Below, piece by piece: positions 1-9,020 of a stretch of 64,000 bases of DNA. The stretch is from Vibrio sp. qd031. GTDB taxonomy: Bacteria > Pseudomonadota > Gammaproteobacteria > Enterobacterales > Vibrionaceae. The stretch spans positions 112,023-176,022 of the forward strand of contig NZ_JXQD01000030.1 of assembly GCF_002100145.1 (NCBI RefSeq), given 5' to 3'. How positions within the stretch are numbered: the first letter of the stretch is position 1; the number at the start of each line of letters is the position of its first letter. Under the pieces are notes generated by a model that did not search any database, was not told the DNA's origin, and worked only from the letters and a program-made list of their open reading frames with translations. The translations under genes were made by a program, and so were the position numbers.

Positions 1-2
1 TG

Positions 3-1088
3 CAACAGCATAAAATCGTTCAAGCTCTAAAAGGCCTAGATGGCGACATTGTTGGTCTAATGGAGATTGAAAATAACGGCTTTGGAGAAGGTTCGGCTAT
101 CGAGCAACTCGTGACCGAACTCAATGCCATTATTGACGACGAAGATAATCATTATGAGTACGTAGCCGTCGACTCGAACCTTAATGATGAATTCGATGCG
201 CTTGACTCGGTGGGAACCGATGCGATTGCAGTCGGCGTTATTTACAAACCAAGTGCGGTAAAACTGCTTGAAACTGACGTGATCGTCATGCCACGCCAAG
301 ATGCCCCAGCGGTGATCATTGACGGCGAAGAGGTGGAAAGTGGCAAAAATTACCAACGTGATGCACTCGCGCCCACCTTCCAAGTATTGGGTGGTAAAAA
401 ACGTATTACTGTCGCGGTCAATCACTTTAAATCGAAAGGCTCTTCGTGTTGGGAAGACGTTGCGCCCGTAGAGGAAGGTGGTCAAGCTTCACAAGATCCT
501 GATAAACAAGGCTCGTGTGAAGCATTTCGCGTTGCAGCGGCTGTTGCCTTAGGCGAAGCTCTAAAAGGCGGCGGCTCGTATAAAGTGATACTGGGCGATC
601 TCAACTCTTACGCAAAAGAAGACCCAATGCTTATCTTAACCGATTACACCATGGGTCAATATGGCAAAGAGATTCGAGCTGCAAGAAACACCTACATTGG
701 CGATGAGCCTCAGTTTGGTGACGAGGGGGCAGTGATTGACCACCATTACGGTTACATCAATGCGGTTGAAATGATGCAACCCGAAAGTTGGAGCTACTCG
801 TACAACGACGAAGTGGGTGCTTTGGACCATATTTTGGTCAGCAAATCTCTTAAAAATCGAGTCGTTGATGCCGCTGAATGGCACATCAATGGTGCGGAAT
901 CGAGTCTGTTTGCATACAGCGGTCAATACACTGGAGACTTACCTAAATACTCAGATATTTACCGCTCTTCGGACCACGATCCTGCCGTTGTCGAGCTGCA
1001 AATTTATAAACGTGGCGCATCAATGGGATGGGGAGTGATCTTTGGTCTTATCGCGTTGATAGGATTGCGAAGACGTAACCTCGCTTAA
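3..1088 (+). CDS. Extracellular nuclease, ExeM/NucH type (3' part)
   Basis: The frame is open to the left edge, so only the last 361 codons are present and the true start lies outside. The protein belongs to the endonuclease/exonuclease/phosphatase fold. Visible fold motifs are a metal-site Glu in GLMEIENNG near the left edge, ILGDLNSYAKEDP (about residue 197) and the C-terminal catalytic SSDHDPAV. It ends with a GlyGly-CTERM-like tail: a short small-residue motif, a hydrophobic helix (WGVIFGLIALIGL) and RRR. In Vibrio and Shewanella this tail directs rhombosortase processing and type II secretion. Expected role is degradation of extracellular DNA for nutrients or biofilm remodelling. The family call is firm; which named nuclease it is cannot be told from the fragment. 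Confidence 0.85.
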   Translation, partial: QQHKIVQALKGLDGDIVGLMEIENNGFGEGSAIEQLVTELNAIIDDEDNHYEYVAVDSNLNDEFDALDSVGTDAIAVGVIYKPSAVKLLETDVIVMPRQDAPAVIIDGEEVESGKNYQRDALAPTFQVLGGKKRITVAVNHFKSKGSSCWEDVAPVEEGGQASQDPDKQGSCEAFRVAAAVALGEALKGGGSYKVILGDLNSYAKEDPMLILTDYTMGQYGKEIRAARNTYIGDEPQFGDEGAVIDHHYGYINAVEMMQPESWSYSYNDEVGALDHILVSKSLKNRVVDAAEWHINGAESSLFAYSGQYTGDLPKYSDIYRSSDHDPAVVELQIYKRGASMGWGVIFGLIALIGLRRRNLA

Positions 1089-1116
1089 CCAATAGCGCTG
1101 CAGCCCAAAAGTCAAT

Positions 1117-1144
1117 AAGGTCCCTAAACGCTAGGGACCTTTTT
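1117..1144 (+). terminator. Rho-independent terminator after the nuclease
   Basis: A stem formed by AGGTCCCTA and TAGGGACCT with a short loop is followed by TTTTA. It sits about 30 bases after the nuclease stop. Confidence 0.85.
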
Positions 1145-1281
1145 ACTTTCTAATCCATTTATTTTCTAATCCATTATGGTAATACCGTCTTCCTTTAACA
1201 GATCCTCACTTAAGCAAGTTGACAGTATCAATTAATTTTTGTGACAATGATCGAGTTTTAGTCCACTACGCAGCAAATATA

Positions 1282-2034
1282 ATGAAAAAAACACTGACTC
1301 TATTGGCGATGATACCGCTATCCAGCCTAGCGCAAGCGGCAGAAGCCAAGGAAGACAATCAAAAGTTGGCGGATGACCCAACCCGTGTTACGACACAAAT
1401 GGGTGTATCATACTCAGATAACTACCAAGGCAATAACGACAAATGGACGTTTTCTGGTTCATTGGCGTTTGATCCAGTACGAAAAATCAATGTCTCACTT
1501 AACGAAGATGCCTCACAGTGGCGTGTCGGTGGCTCTTGGTTATTCGACGTAGGGATAGTCAATTTTAATTTTGGAAAGAATGAATTTGCCGACGGCACAA
1601 CACAGACCAATTATAGCGTTGGGACATTTATGCCGTTGTCTTACTTTGGATTTGCCCCTGGTGGCTTCCAAATATTCCCTATGGCCGGTTATACCTACAA
1701 CGACGCAAAAGTTGTGTGTGATAGCTCTGACACCAGCGGCGAATGTTTTAACTCTAGCACCTCGCAAGACAATCCAATCGTAATGATCCCACAAACCAGT
1801 CACTCCGGATACCTTGGTGCGGTTGCGCTTAGACCTTTAACCACGAATTTGACCTTCACCATGTTTGGTGCGGGTACACTAGGTAGTAATGATTACAGTG
1901 GTTACTGGCTTGGTGGTGGGTTTGGTTACCAAGTTACCGACCAACATAGCCTCACCGCGTATACCTTTATTCAAGATAACTCTTACGGTCAAGAAGAGCG
2001 CTTTAGCTTAGGCTACAAATACCAGTTTAAATAA
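1282..2034 (+). CDS. Outer-membrane beta-barrel protein, unknown function
   Basis: The start is placed at the ATG at 1282 because it opens a clear Sec signal peptide (MKKTLTLLAMIPLSSLAQAA). The longer reading from 1219 puts 21 non-signal residues in front. The mature part is rich in alternating aromatic, glycine and polar residues typical of beta strands, and the chain ends in YKYQFK, with the penultimate aromatic usual for a BAM-recognised barrel. One Cys pair (VVCDSSDTSGECF, near residue 143) could form a loop disulphide. I do not recognise a named family. It is a single-gene unit between two hairpins. Confidence 0.7.
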   Translation: MKKTLTLLAMIPLSSLAQAAEAKEDNQKLADDPTRVTTQMGVSYSDNYQGNNDKWTFSGSLAFDPVRKINVSLNEDASQWRVGGSWLFDVGIVNFNFGKNEFADGTTQTNYSVGTFMPLSYFGFAPGGFQIFPMAGYTYNDAKVVCDSSDTSGECFNSSTSQDNPIVMIPQTSHSGYLGAVALRPLTTNLTFTMFGAGTLGSNDYSGYWLGGGFGYQVTDQHSLTAYTFIQDNSYGQEERFSLGYKYQFK

Positions 2035-2042
2035 GATTGTCT

Positions 2043-2064
2043 GCCCACATCCAAAGGTGTGGGC
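2043..2064 (+). terminator. Hairpin after the outer-membrane protein
   Basis: GCCCACA and TGTGGGC pair as a 7-bp stem just after the stop. No T tract follows, so intrinsic termination is uncertain. Confidence 0.45.
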
Positions 2065-2151
2065 GCATCACCTTCAGCTCTAGTCGCAATCGTCTAGCCG
2101 ATTCGGTATCCTAGGCGCAGACTCCCACTGCATTCTGCGCGATGTACTCTC

Positions 2152-3852
2152 ATGCCGACCCCCACTCTCGATACACTGTTTTTCCCTCTGCGCTCTGACT
2201 CTATTGAGCTGCCAAAGCGATTTACTTTCCCTTTTTATTATCAGCCACATGATATCGCGGTCTTAGCCTCTCAACACTTGCAGCAAAGACTAATAGCGAA
2301 CAAAAAGTGGAACACTCTATTTGCGCTTTCTGAGAGCGGCGATTTAAGTGATACGCAACTAAGTTCGCGCGGAAAAATGTTTGGGGTGCTAATAGTAAAA
2401 AACGCACAAGGTGAAGTGGGTTATTTGTCGGGCTTTTCTGGCAAGATTGATAACAGTAATCACCACTTAGGGTTCGTACCTCCTGTTTACGACATGCTGG
2501 ATGAAACGAGCTTTTTTGCAGAGGAGATGAACACGCTTAACGCATTGCACGCCAAGCTAAACAAGCTGGAAGCCGACCCTACACTGCCAGATCTGCTTTC
2601 TAAGCTATCCACTATCGAGCAGCAAGCCAAAAGCGAGATTTCTACTTTACAAGCAAACATGGTGATCAGTCGCGCGGAGCGTAAGCAGCAGCGTCGCCTC
2701 GCTGAAACGTCTCAACAGCCGCAAGCCATTGAGGAACTTAATCAGCAGTTGGCGCAGCAAAGCATTGTAGAAAAAAGAGCGCTGGCGACACTAAAAGCGG
2801 ATTGGAAGCAAAAGACAGAGCACATTCAGTCTCAAGTGAATGAGTGTCAGCAAAACTTGGAACACGCTCGGCAAGCTAGAGCCGAGCAGTCACATCGACT
2901 GCAGCATAAACTCTTTGCTCAATATTCGTTTCTTAATGCGCAGGGTGAATGCAAAGATTTAAACCAAATCTTTGCCAATACCGCCTATAAAGTGCCGCCC
3001 GCAGGAGCTGGCGAGTGCGCTGCACCTAAACTCCTACAATACGCTTATGCGCAGGGCTTAACGCCAATTGCCATGGCCGAATTTTGGTGGGGACACTCGC
3101 CTAAATCTGAAATTCGCCACCACAAGCAAGTGTACCCGTCATGCATGAGTAAGTGTCATCCAATTCTGGGGCACATGTTACTAGGCCTAGAGGTTGACCC
3201 AGATCCATTGGAAGAAAATCCAGCGCAGCATAAATCCATCGAAGTGATCCATCAGGATGAGCATTTTATCGTGATCCATAAACCCGATGGGTTGCTATCG
3301 GTACCGGGGAGAAAAATCACCGACAGCGCCAAAACACGCGTTGAAGCATTGTGTCCAAATGCCGATACAGTGTTTGTGCTGCATAGACTCGACATGGCAA
3401 CGTCGGGACTGCTGGTATTTGCACTTTCGCAACGCGCTAACAAACACCTGCAGAAACAGTTCATTACCCGAGAAGTCAAAAAGCGGTATGTCGCGTTATT
3501 GCAAGGTGAGCTAGCAGAACAAAATGGTCAAATCGACTTGCCGCTGTGTGCTGATCCTTATGATTTGCCACGCCAAATGGTCAGTAGCCAAGACGGCAAG
3601 CCAGCATTGACTCATTTTTCAGTGCTGGAGCACGTCGATACCTATGTCAAAGTCGCGCTCGAACCTCACACAGGACGTACTCATCAGTTACGTGTTCATT
3701 GCGCCCACAAAGAGGGATTGAATGCTCCGATCGTTGGCGATGCACTGTATGGACAAAAAAGTGATCGCCTATATTTGCACGCAGAGCAGCTGGCGTTTAC
3801 CCATCCCATCACTCAGGAGTGGATGAACTTTTGTCGAGAAGCGGACTTTTAA
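2152..3852 (+). CDS. RluA-family pseudouridine synthase, long form
   Basis: It should isomerise uridine to pseudouridine in rRNA or tRNA. The C-terminal ~200 residues are an RluA catalytic domain: HRLDMATSGL with the catalytic Asp at about residue 414, and the later GRTHQLRVH motif. The first ~340 residues are not part of the catalytic fold. They include a Gln/Glu/Lys-rich coiled coil (about 140-250) and a Cys-containing segment (about 280-345). RluA itself is near 220 residues, so at 566 this is the long variant found in Vibrio and Shewanella. The target nucleotide cannot be read from the sequence. It is a monocistronic gene. Confidence 0.85.
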   Translation: MPTPTLDTLFFPLRSDSIELPKRFTFPFYYQPHDIAVLASQHLQQRLIANKKWNTLFALSESGDLSDTQLSSRGKMFGVLIVKNAQGEVGYLSGFSGKIDNSNHHLGFVPPVYDMLDETSFFAEEMNTLNALHAKLNKLEADPTLPDLLSKLSTIEQQAKSEISTLQANMVISRAERKQQRRLAETSQQPQAIEELNQQLAQQSIVEKRALATLKADWKQKTEHIQSQVNECQQNLEHARQARAEQSHRLQHKLFAQYSFLNAQGECKDLNQIFANTAYKVPPAGAGECAAPKLLQYAYAQGLTPIAMAEFWWGHSPKSEIRHHKQVYPSCMSKCHPILGHMLLGLEVDPDPLEENPAQHKSIEVIHQDEHFIVIHKPDGLLSVPGRKITDSAKTRVEALCPNADTVFVLHRLDMATSGLLVFALSQRANKHLQKQFITREVKKRYVALLQGELAEQNGQIDLPLCADPYDLPRQMVSSQDGKPALTHFSVLEHVDTYVKVALEPHTGRTHQLRVHCAHKEGLNAPIVGDALYGQKSDRLYLHAEQLAFTHPITQEWMNFCREADF

Positions 3853-3940
3853 ACTAACCCATTGGGCCAAGATTCTTAATCGTAAAGAAGTGAGCGTTAT
3901 TGTAGTGCCGACAGCATAGAAAGTTTTTAGTGCAATTCAC

Positions 3941-3972
3941 TTGACCTGGGAGCTACTCCAAGGTTTTATGCT
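3941..3972 (+). promoter_or_regulatory. MerR-type promoter with operator palindrome
   Basis: A TTGACC -35 (3941-3946) and a TATGCT -10 (3967-3972) are separated by 20 bp, the overlong spacer typical of MerR-family promoters. Between them lies the imperfect palindrome ACCT-N-GGAG-N3-CTCC-N-AGGT (3944-3964). It should be bound by the product of the downstream merR-family gene and control the regulator-ATPase operon. Confidence 0.8.
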
Positions 3973-4002
3973 TAGGTCATGATGTAACAGTGGATTGCCA
4001 TT

Positions 4003-4428
4003 ATGCTCACTTCTCAACTCGCCAAAAAAGCGTCCGTACCAACGGACACCGTACGTTACTACACCAAACGTGGTTTACTGACGGCAACGAAAAACCCGCA
4101 CAACGGATACAAAGAATACGACTTAGCGGCGTTGCAGCGACTCAAGTTTATTCACCAAGCGCGTGAAATTGGTTTCAGCTTAAATCAAATAGAGCAAATC
4201 ATCGACGCAGCGAATGAGGGGCAATCTCCCTGTCCAACCGTCCGTCAGTTATTGCTGCAGCACATAGAACAAACCAAAGCTCAAATAGAGCAGATGAAAA
4301 CACATTTGGCCATGCTGCAAGAGACCAAAGCACAGTGGGCGCAAGAGCCTGACTCAACGCCAAATGGTGAATCAATTTGCTGTTTAATCGAATCTTGGGC
4401 GGACACCAGCAAGGAGACCAACTTATGA
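4003..4428 (+). CDS. MerR-family metal-responsive regulator
   Basis: A 141-residue MerR protein. The N-terminal winged helix (SQLAKKASVPTDTVRYYTKR) is followed by the standard dimerisation helix. Candidate metal ligands are the Cys in GQSPCPTVRQ (about residue 86) and CC near the C-terminus (ICCLIE). It overlaps the next gene by 4 bases (ATGA) and its promoter carries a MerR-type operator, so it very probably controls its own operon. The gene partner argues for monovalent copper or silver (CueR-like), but the double Cys at the end also resembles Zn/Cd/Pb sensors. The metal is therefore inferred, not shown. Confidence 0.88.
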   Translation: MLTSQLAKKASVPTDTVRYYTKRGLLTATKNPHNGYKEYDLAALQRLKFIHQAREIGFSLNQIEQIIDAANEGQSPCPTVRQLLLQHIEQTKAQIEQMKTHLAMLQETKAQWAQEPDSTPNGESICCLIESWADTSKETNL

Positions 4429-7178
4429 ACCAGTATCAATTGAATGTCAGTGGTTGGTCGTGCATGGGCTGCGTGAACAAGACTCACAAAGCGCTCCTTG
4501 AGCACGATCCCCAATTAGAATTAGCAGCCGCTGAGGATAAACAATCTGCAGTATTGACCACTCACCTAGCACCACAACAAACCATCGCCATTATTGAAGA
4601 GGTGGGTTACCGCGCAAGCTTATGTCATCAGGATAATCAGCAGCATCAATTCGACACTCAAAATGTTAATTGTGGTGGCTGCGCGAAAAAACTCACTAAT
4701 GCCATTTTAGAAGACGATGCGAGTGCAGAGGTTACGGTAAATGTCGCGGACAAAACGGTGACGATTGAGTCGTCGCTTAGCCGAGCACAACTGTCTGAGC
4801 GTCTTAATGACTTAAATTACCTTGCGACTTCCAGCGCAGTTGAAACGGTTAAAAAAATCGTACCTAATCAAGACCAAACCAACTCTCTTCCAGACAGTGA
4901 CTCTCAAGCAGAAAAATCAGAGCAACCAAACACTCAATCCTACTTGCGATACAACTTGTCGGGTGTCACCTGCGCAAGTTGCGTGAGAACTATCGAGAAT
5001 GCATTAAACAAAGTCGAAGGGGTTGAAGACGTTGCCATCAACTTTGGTAATCGGACCGCCACTGTCTATACCGAGCTTGATTCTACTCGTATCAAGCAGG
5101 TTATCGAAAAGGCCGGATATGACGCATCGCCGATTGTCGATGAAGCAAAATCTGCAGAGCTACGAGAGCAAGCAATACAGGATGAATACAAGCATAAACT
5201 GCGCAACGCCGCACTAGGGACAGGCTTGGGGCTGATCCTCATGGCCAGCATGTTCGTCGATGGTAGTATGGTTCTTGTTACCACCAGTTCGCGCATTCTT
5301 TGGTTCTTTGTGGGACTTGTCACCCTTGCCATCATGTGGGTTGCAGGGAAGCATTTCTTTACTGGCGCGATCAGTGCACTGCAAAATCGAACCAGTAACA
5401 TGGATACCTTGATTGCCCTTGGCACCTCATCGGCGTGGCTGTATTCCATGTTCGTGGTGTTATTTCCAGAACTCGTGCCCGCCAACTCTCGTCATCTCTA
5501 TTTTGAAGCAAGCGCGATGATCATAGGTCTCATTAACTTGGGACAAGCTCTTGAGGTAAAAGCGCGCGGTCGAACATCTAAAGCGATCAATCGCCTACTC
5601 GACTTGCAAGCCAAAACCGCGATGGTCCTCGATGCCAATGGCGAGCCTCAACTCACTCCCATAGACGATGTGCAGGTGAGTGACCAGATTCTGATCCGTA
5701 ATGGCGAGCGCATTCCCGTAGACGGCATTGTACTTAATGGGGACACCAATATTGATGAGTCCATGTTAACGGGTGAGCCAATTGCGGTCAGCAAATCGAC
5801 AGGAGATAACGTATCGGCTGGCACTGTTAATGGCGATCACTCCATCACCATCGAGGCCACTAAAATTGGCCGTGACACGTTGCTAGCGCATATTGTCGAC
5901 ATGGTGTCCAAAGCGCAAAATTCAAAACCACCCATTAGTCAGTTGGCAGATAAAGTGTCGGCGATATTTGTCCCTATAGTGATTGCCATCGCGATTATCA
6001 CCGCTGTCGCTTGGGCTCTGTTTGGACCGCAGCCTGTACTGGTCAATACTTTGGTCGCCGCTACATCGGTATTAATCATCGCTTGCCCTTGTGCTCTGGG
6101 ATTAGCCACGCCCATTTCGACGATGATTGGTATCGGCAAAGCTGCCGAAGTCGGTGGGCTGATCCGTAATGGGGATGCATTGCAAAAAGCCAGTGAGATA
6201 GATGTGGTGATCATGGACAAAACCGGCACGATCACCCAGGGTAAACCTAGCGTGACACACCATTATTTACACGCCAGTGAGCTCGCCACGCCAAAACAGA
6301 TTTTGACATTGGTGTATCAAATGGAGATAGGGTCGTCGCACCCTCTTGCCGATTGCCTCAAGTCTTTTAGTTATAGTGCGCATGAAGCCACCACCAACCT
6401 TACTCTTTCAAACATTCAAGCGGTTGCTGGGTTGGGCTTAACAGCCCATTGGAATGAGCACCGCATTTCGCTAGGCAATCAGACTCTAATGGCACAAGTT
6501 GGTGTCGACAGCACCAAAGGTCACTGTTTTGCTAATCATCCTAGCGATACCCATGTCTATTTGGCGATAGATAACCAACTTGTGGCTGAGTTTGCAATTA
6601 GCGACCCCATCAAATCCGATTCCAAACAAGCCATTGCTCAATTGCAGGCGCTCGGTGTCAAAGTCGTCATGCTTACCGGAGACACGCCAGAAGTGGCGAA
6701 GGCAGTGGCAACGCAAGTCAATATTGATGAATACCATGCCAGTTTAATGCCCTCAGATAAGCTCGACTGGGTTAAGCGCTTGCAGCAACAGGGATTAGTG
6801 GTCGGAATGGTTGGAGATGGGATCAATGATGCCCCTGCTCTTGCGCAATCGGACGTAGGATTTGCCATCGGCCAAGGAACCGATGTCGCCATCGAAAGTG
6901 CCGACATCACGCTTATGCGAGGCTCACTCAATGGCATTTCGCACACAATAGCCATCAGTAAAGCGACACTCAGCAACATTAAACAGAATCTGTGGGGGGC
7001 GTTTATCTATAACAGCTTAGGCATTCCTATCGCTGCGGGGTTGCTGTACCCAATTACGGGTATGTTGCTTAACCCAATTGTCGCTGGCATCGCAATGTCT
7101 TTGTCGTCAATTACGGTAGTCAGCAATGCCAATAGGCTCAGGCTTGTTAACCCCGAGTCACGTTCTGGTGCAAATTAA
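4425..7178 (+). CDS. copA: Copper-type heavy-metal P1B ATPase
   Basis: It pumps metal ions, probably Cu(I), from the cytoplasm across the inner membrane. The start at 4425 has an AAGGAG site nearby and overlaps the merR stop. The 917-residue protein has three N-terminal metal-binding domains, with Cys pairs at about 13/16 (CMGC), 83/86 (CGGC) and 183/186 (CASC). It also has the membrane CPC motif (about 554-556), the phosphorylation motif DKTGT (Asp about 598), and GDGINDAPA near the C-terminus. CPC plus CxxC domains fits the Cu/Ag subgroup. The first domain has WSCMGC instead of the usual MTCxxC. Three metal domains is more than the usual one or two, though not unique. Confidence 0.9.
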   Translation: MNQYQLNVSGWSCMGCVNKTHKALLEHDPQLELAAAEDKQSAVLTTHLAPQQTIAIIEEVGYRASLCHQDNQQHQFDTQNVNCGGCAKKLTNAILEDDASAEVTVNVADKTVTIESSLSRAQLSERLNDLNYLATSSAVETVKKIVPNQDQTNSLPDSDSQAEKSEQPNTQSYLRYNLSGVTCASCVRTIENALNKVEGVEDVAINFGNRTATVYTELDSTRIKQVIEKAGYDASPIVDEAKSAELREQAIQDEYKHKLRNAALGTGLGLILMASMFVDGSMVLVTTSSRILWFFVGLVTLAIMWVAGKHFFTGAISALQNRTSNMDTLIALGTSSAWLYSMFVVLFPELVPANSRHLYFEASAMIIGLINLGQALEVKARGRTSKAINRLLDLQAKTAMVLDANGEPQLTPIDDVQVSDQILIRNGERIPVDGIVLNGDTNIDESMLTGEPIAVSKSTGDNVSAGTVNGDHSITIEATKIGRDTLLAHIVDMVSKAQNSKPPISQLADKVSAIFVPIVIAIAIITAVAWALFGPQPVLVNTLVAATSVLIIACPCALGLATPISTMIGIGKAAEVGGLIRNGDALQKASEIDVVIMDKTGTITQGKPSVTHHYLHASELATPKQILTLVYQMEIGSSHPLADCLKSFSYSAHEATTNLTLSNIQAVAGLGLTAHWNEHRISLGNQTLMAQVGVDSTKGHCFANHPSDTHVYLAIDNQLVAEFAISDPIKSDSKQAIAQLQALGVKVVMLTGDTPEVAKAVATQVNIDEYHASLMPSDKLDWVKRLQQQGLVVGMVGDGINDAPALAQSDVGFAIGQGTDVAIESADITLMRGSLNGISHTIAISKATLSNIKQNLWGAFIYNSLGIPIAAGLLYPITGMLLNPIVAGIAMSLSSITVVSNANRLRLVNPESRSGAN

Positions 7179-7288
7179 TTCATTAGACACAATAGGCGGC
7201 GAATCGGTCGCCTAACTGGCTTGTCGAGGTTGCTTGCTGCGATTACACTGTGCCAAATACTAACGCTGTCAGACGGTTGAGAACTTTA

Positions 7289-7873
7289 ATGCCAAATCCA
7301 CACCCTGTAAGTTGGGTTATTTTAGCCGGAGGCCAAGCCACGCGTATGGGAGGCGAAGATAAAGGCCTTATTGAGCTGGCAGGCATCCCTATGATACATC
7401 ATGTGTTCAATCGTTTATCGCTCCAAACCGATCGCATTAGCATCAATGCCAATCGTAACCTCGATGAGTATCGCCAGTTAGCCCCGGTTTTCACCGATGA
7501 GCTATCGGGATATCCGGGGCCGCTAGGCGGCATCCATGCAGGACTCACCCAATCAAGCACTCATTGGGTTGGCTTTGTGCCCTGTGATAGCCCTTACCTT
7601 AGCGATCATTACGTTGAGCGCTTCATGCGCGAAATTTCTGATGATGTCGACGTCTTAGTCGCTCATGACGGCAAACATCAGCAGCCGGTTTTTTGCATGT
7701 ATCATCAAAATGCTCTTCCTAAGCTCAACCAATTTCTTGAAAGAGGAGAGCGTAAAGTTCGCTTGCTCTATCAAGAGTGTAAGGTCGGTTACGTCGACTT
7801 TAGCGATGCTACGCATTGTTTTATCAACCTTAATACGCCGCAGCAACTTTCTGAATATGGACAAAAAAAATGA
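7289..7873 (+). CDS. mobA: Molybdenum cofactor guanylyltransferase MobA
   Basis: It transfers GMP from GTP to molybdopterin-Mo to form the bis-MGD cofactor. The nucleotide-binding signature LAGGQATRMGGEDKG is at about residues 13-27 and PCDSPYLS is near 93, both standard for MobA. I take the start at 7289 (194 residues, usual length); reading from 7250 adds 13 atypical residues. It overlaps mobB by 4 bases, so the two are co-translated. Confidence 0.92.
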   Translation: MPNPHPVSWVILAGGQATRMGGEDKGLIELAGIPMIHHVFNRLSLQTDRISINANRNLDEYRQLAPVFTDELSGYPGPLGGIHAGLTQSSTHWVGFVPCDSPYLSDHYVERFMREISDDVDVLVAHDGKHQQPVFCMYHQNALPKLNQFLERGERKVRLLYQECKVGYVDFSDATHCFINLNTPQQLSEYGQKK

Positions 7874-8409
7874 TAACCAATGACCACACACTGCCCATAC
7901 TAGGCTTTGCTGCGTATTCAGGAACCGGAAAAACCACCCTTCTTGAGCAACTGCTGCCTAAGTTAACTTCTGCAGGCCTAAGAATTGGCATGCTTAAACA
8001 CGCTCACCACGACTTTGACATCGACCAGCCTGGTAAAGACAGCTATCGGCTGCGTAAAGCAGGAGCCGCTCAAATGCTAATAGCGTCTGCAAATAGATAC
8101 GCAATGATGGTTGAAACACCTCAGCAAGAGCCCAGCTTTGAAGAGTTACTTTCTCGCTTTGATGTCACACAGTTGGATCTGATTCTTGTCGAGGGCTATA
8201 AGCATCTATCCTTTCCCAAAATAGAGCTTCATAGAACGGAACTGGAAAAGCCGTGGCTGCACGTAAGCGATCCAACGATTATCGCCATTGCTGCCGACGA
8301 GCCTGTGCAACGCACAGACCTGCCGCAGTTAGCGATTGATGATATCGATTCTATTGCACAATTTGTGGTGGATTACGTATCGCAACACTCAGCGTTAAAG
8401 CGCAAATAA
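7870..8409 (+). CDS. mobB: Molybdopterin-guanine dinucleotide adaptor MobB
   Basis: A P-loop GTP-binding partner of MobA. The Walker A motif (AAYSGTGKTTLLEQ) is at about residues 13-26 and the conserved LVEGYKHLSFPKIELHR follows near 107. Length 179 is usual. It overlaps mobA (ATGA). A diverged copy of its last ~45 codons lies at 10.5 kb as part of a chimeric scar. Confidence 0.92.
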   Translation: MITNDHTLPILGFAAYSGTGKTTLLEQLLPKLTSAGLRIGMLKHAHHDFDIDQPGKDSYRLRKAGAAQMLIASANRYAMMVETPQQEPSFEELLSRFDVTQLDLILVEGYKHLSFPKIELHRTELEKPWLHVSDPTIIAIAADEPVQRTDLPQLAIDDIDSIAQFVVDYVSQHSALKRK

Positions 8410-8419
8410 CACCGCTGCA

Positions 8420-9019
8420 CTAGAAACGGTATCGACCGGCGACGCCCACAAGAAGCTGCTTATCGTCGAACTCAAGATCGCGCATATGGATAGAGACAGT
8501 ACCTCGTATATCAATATGGCGGCTGAGCGTGTGGATCACATCAAAATTGGTGTAGGTCGTTAGCCCATCACGCCAACCCAATGGCTCAACACTGAACGCT
8601 CCACGCCAATCAGAACTCAGCTGATATCCAGTGTAGAGATTGCCAGTCACTCCAAGACTTTGATAGTGTGAAAATCCGTAGTCTTCGGTGCCCCTGACTG
8701 GACCTGCATTAAACCCAAATGACCAACGCTCACCGTCATACTGATAGCCCATAAGCAGCGTGAATTTACTAAACGAATAGTCAATCTGCTCTAACGAGGT
8801 CGCTTCGTATTGATATTTGGGCAATAGATACAGGCCATTCCAATTCGCACTTTTTAAAGCCATGTCCATGCGAACAGGGTGCTGACTAGACATTTTTGAT
8901 TCATTGGCCACCAACAGCCCAAGATCCGCATACTCTAGATAGCGATTCACCTCAGCCTGAGTGATCACAGGGGTTATGCTAGCCATTGCCGCCAGACACA
9001 TTATGCTAATAGACTTCAT
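8420..9019 (-). CDS. Outer-membrane beta-barrel protein, unknown
   Basis: The start at 9019 opens a signal peptide (MKSISIMCLAAMASITPVITQA); the longer frame to 9190 overlaps the upstream gene and is not used. The 199-residue product has alternating aromatic strand patterns (LLPKYQYEATSLE, WSFGFNAGPVRG) and ends in GRYRF, with the C-terminal Phe expected of a barrel. It begins one base after the stop of the metallophosphatase gene, so the two form an operon. Function is unknown; the pairing suggests a phosphate- or nucleotide-related surface role, which is only inference. Confidence 0.72.
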   Translation of the reverse strand: MKSISIMCLAAMASITPVITQAEVNRYLEYADLGLLVANESKMSSQHPVRMDMALKSANWNGLYLLPKYQYEATSLEQIDYSFSKFTLLMGYQYDGERWSFGFNAGPVRGTEDYGFSHYQSLGVTGNLYTGYQLSSDWRGAFSVEPLGWRDGLTTYTNFDVIHTLSRHIDIRGTVSIHMRDLEFDDKQLLVGVAGRYRF

Positions 9020-9020
9020 G

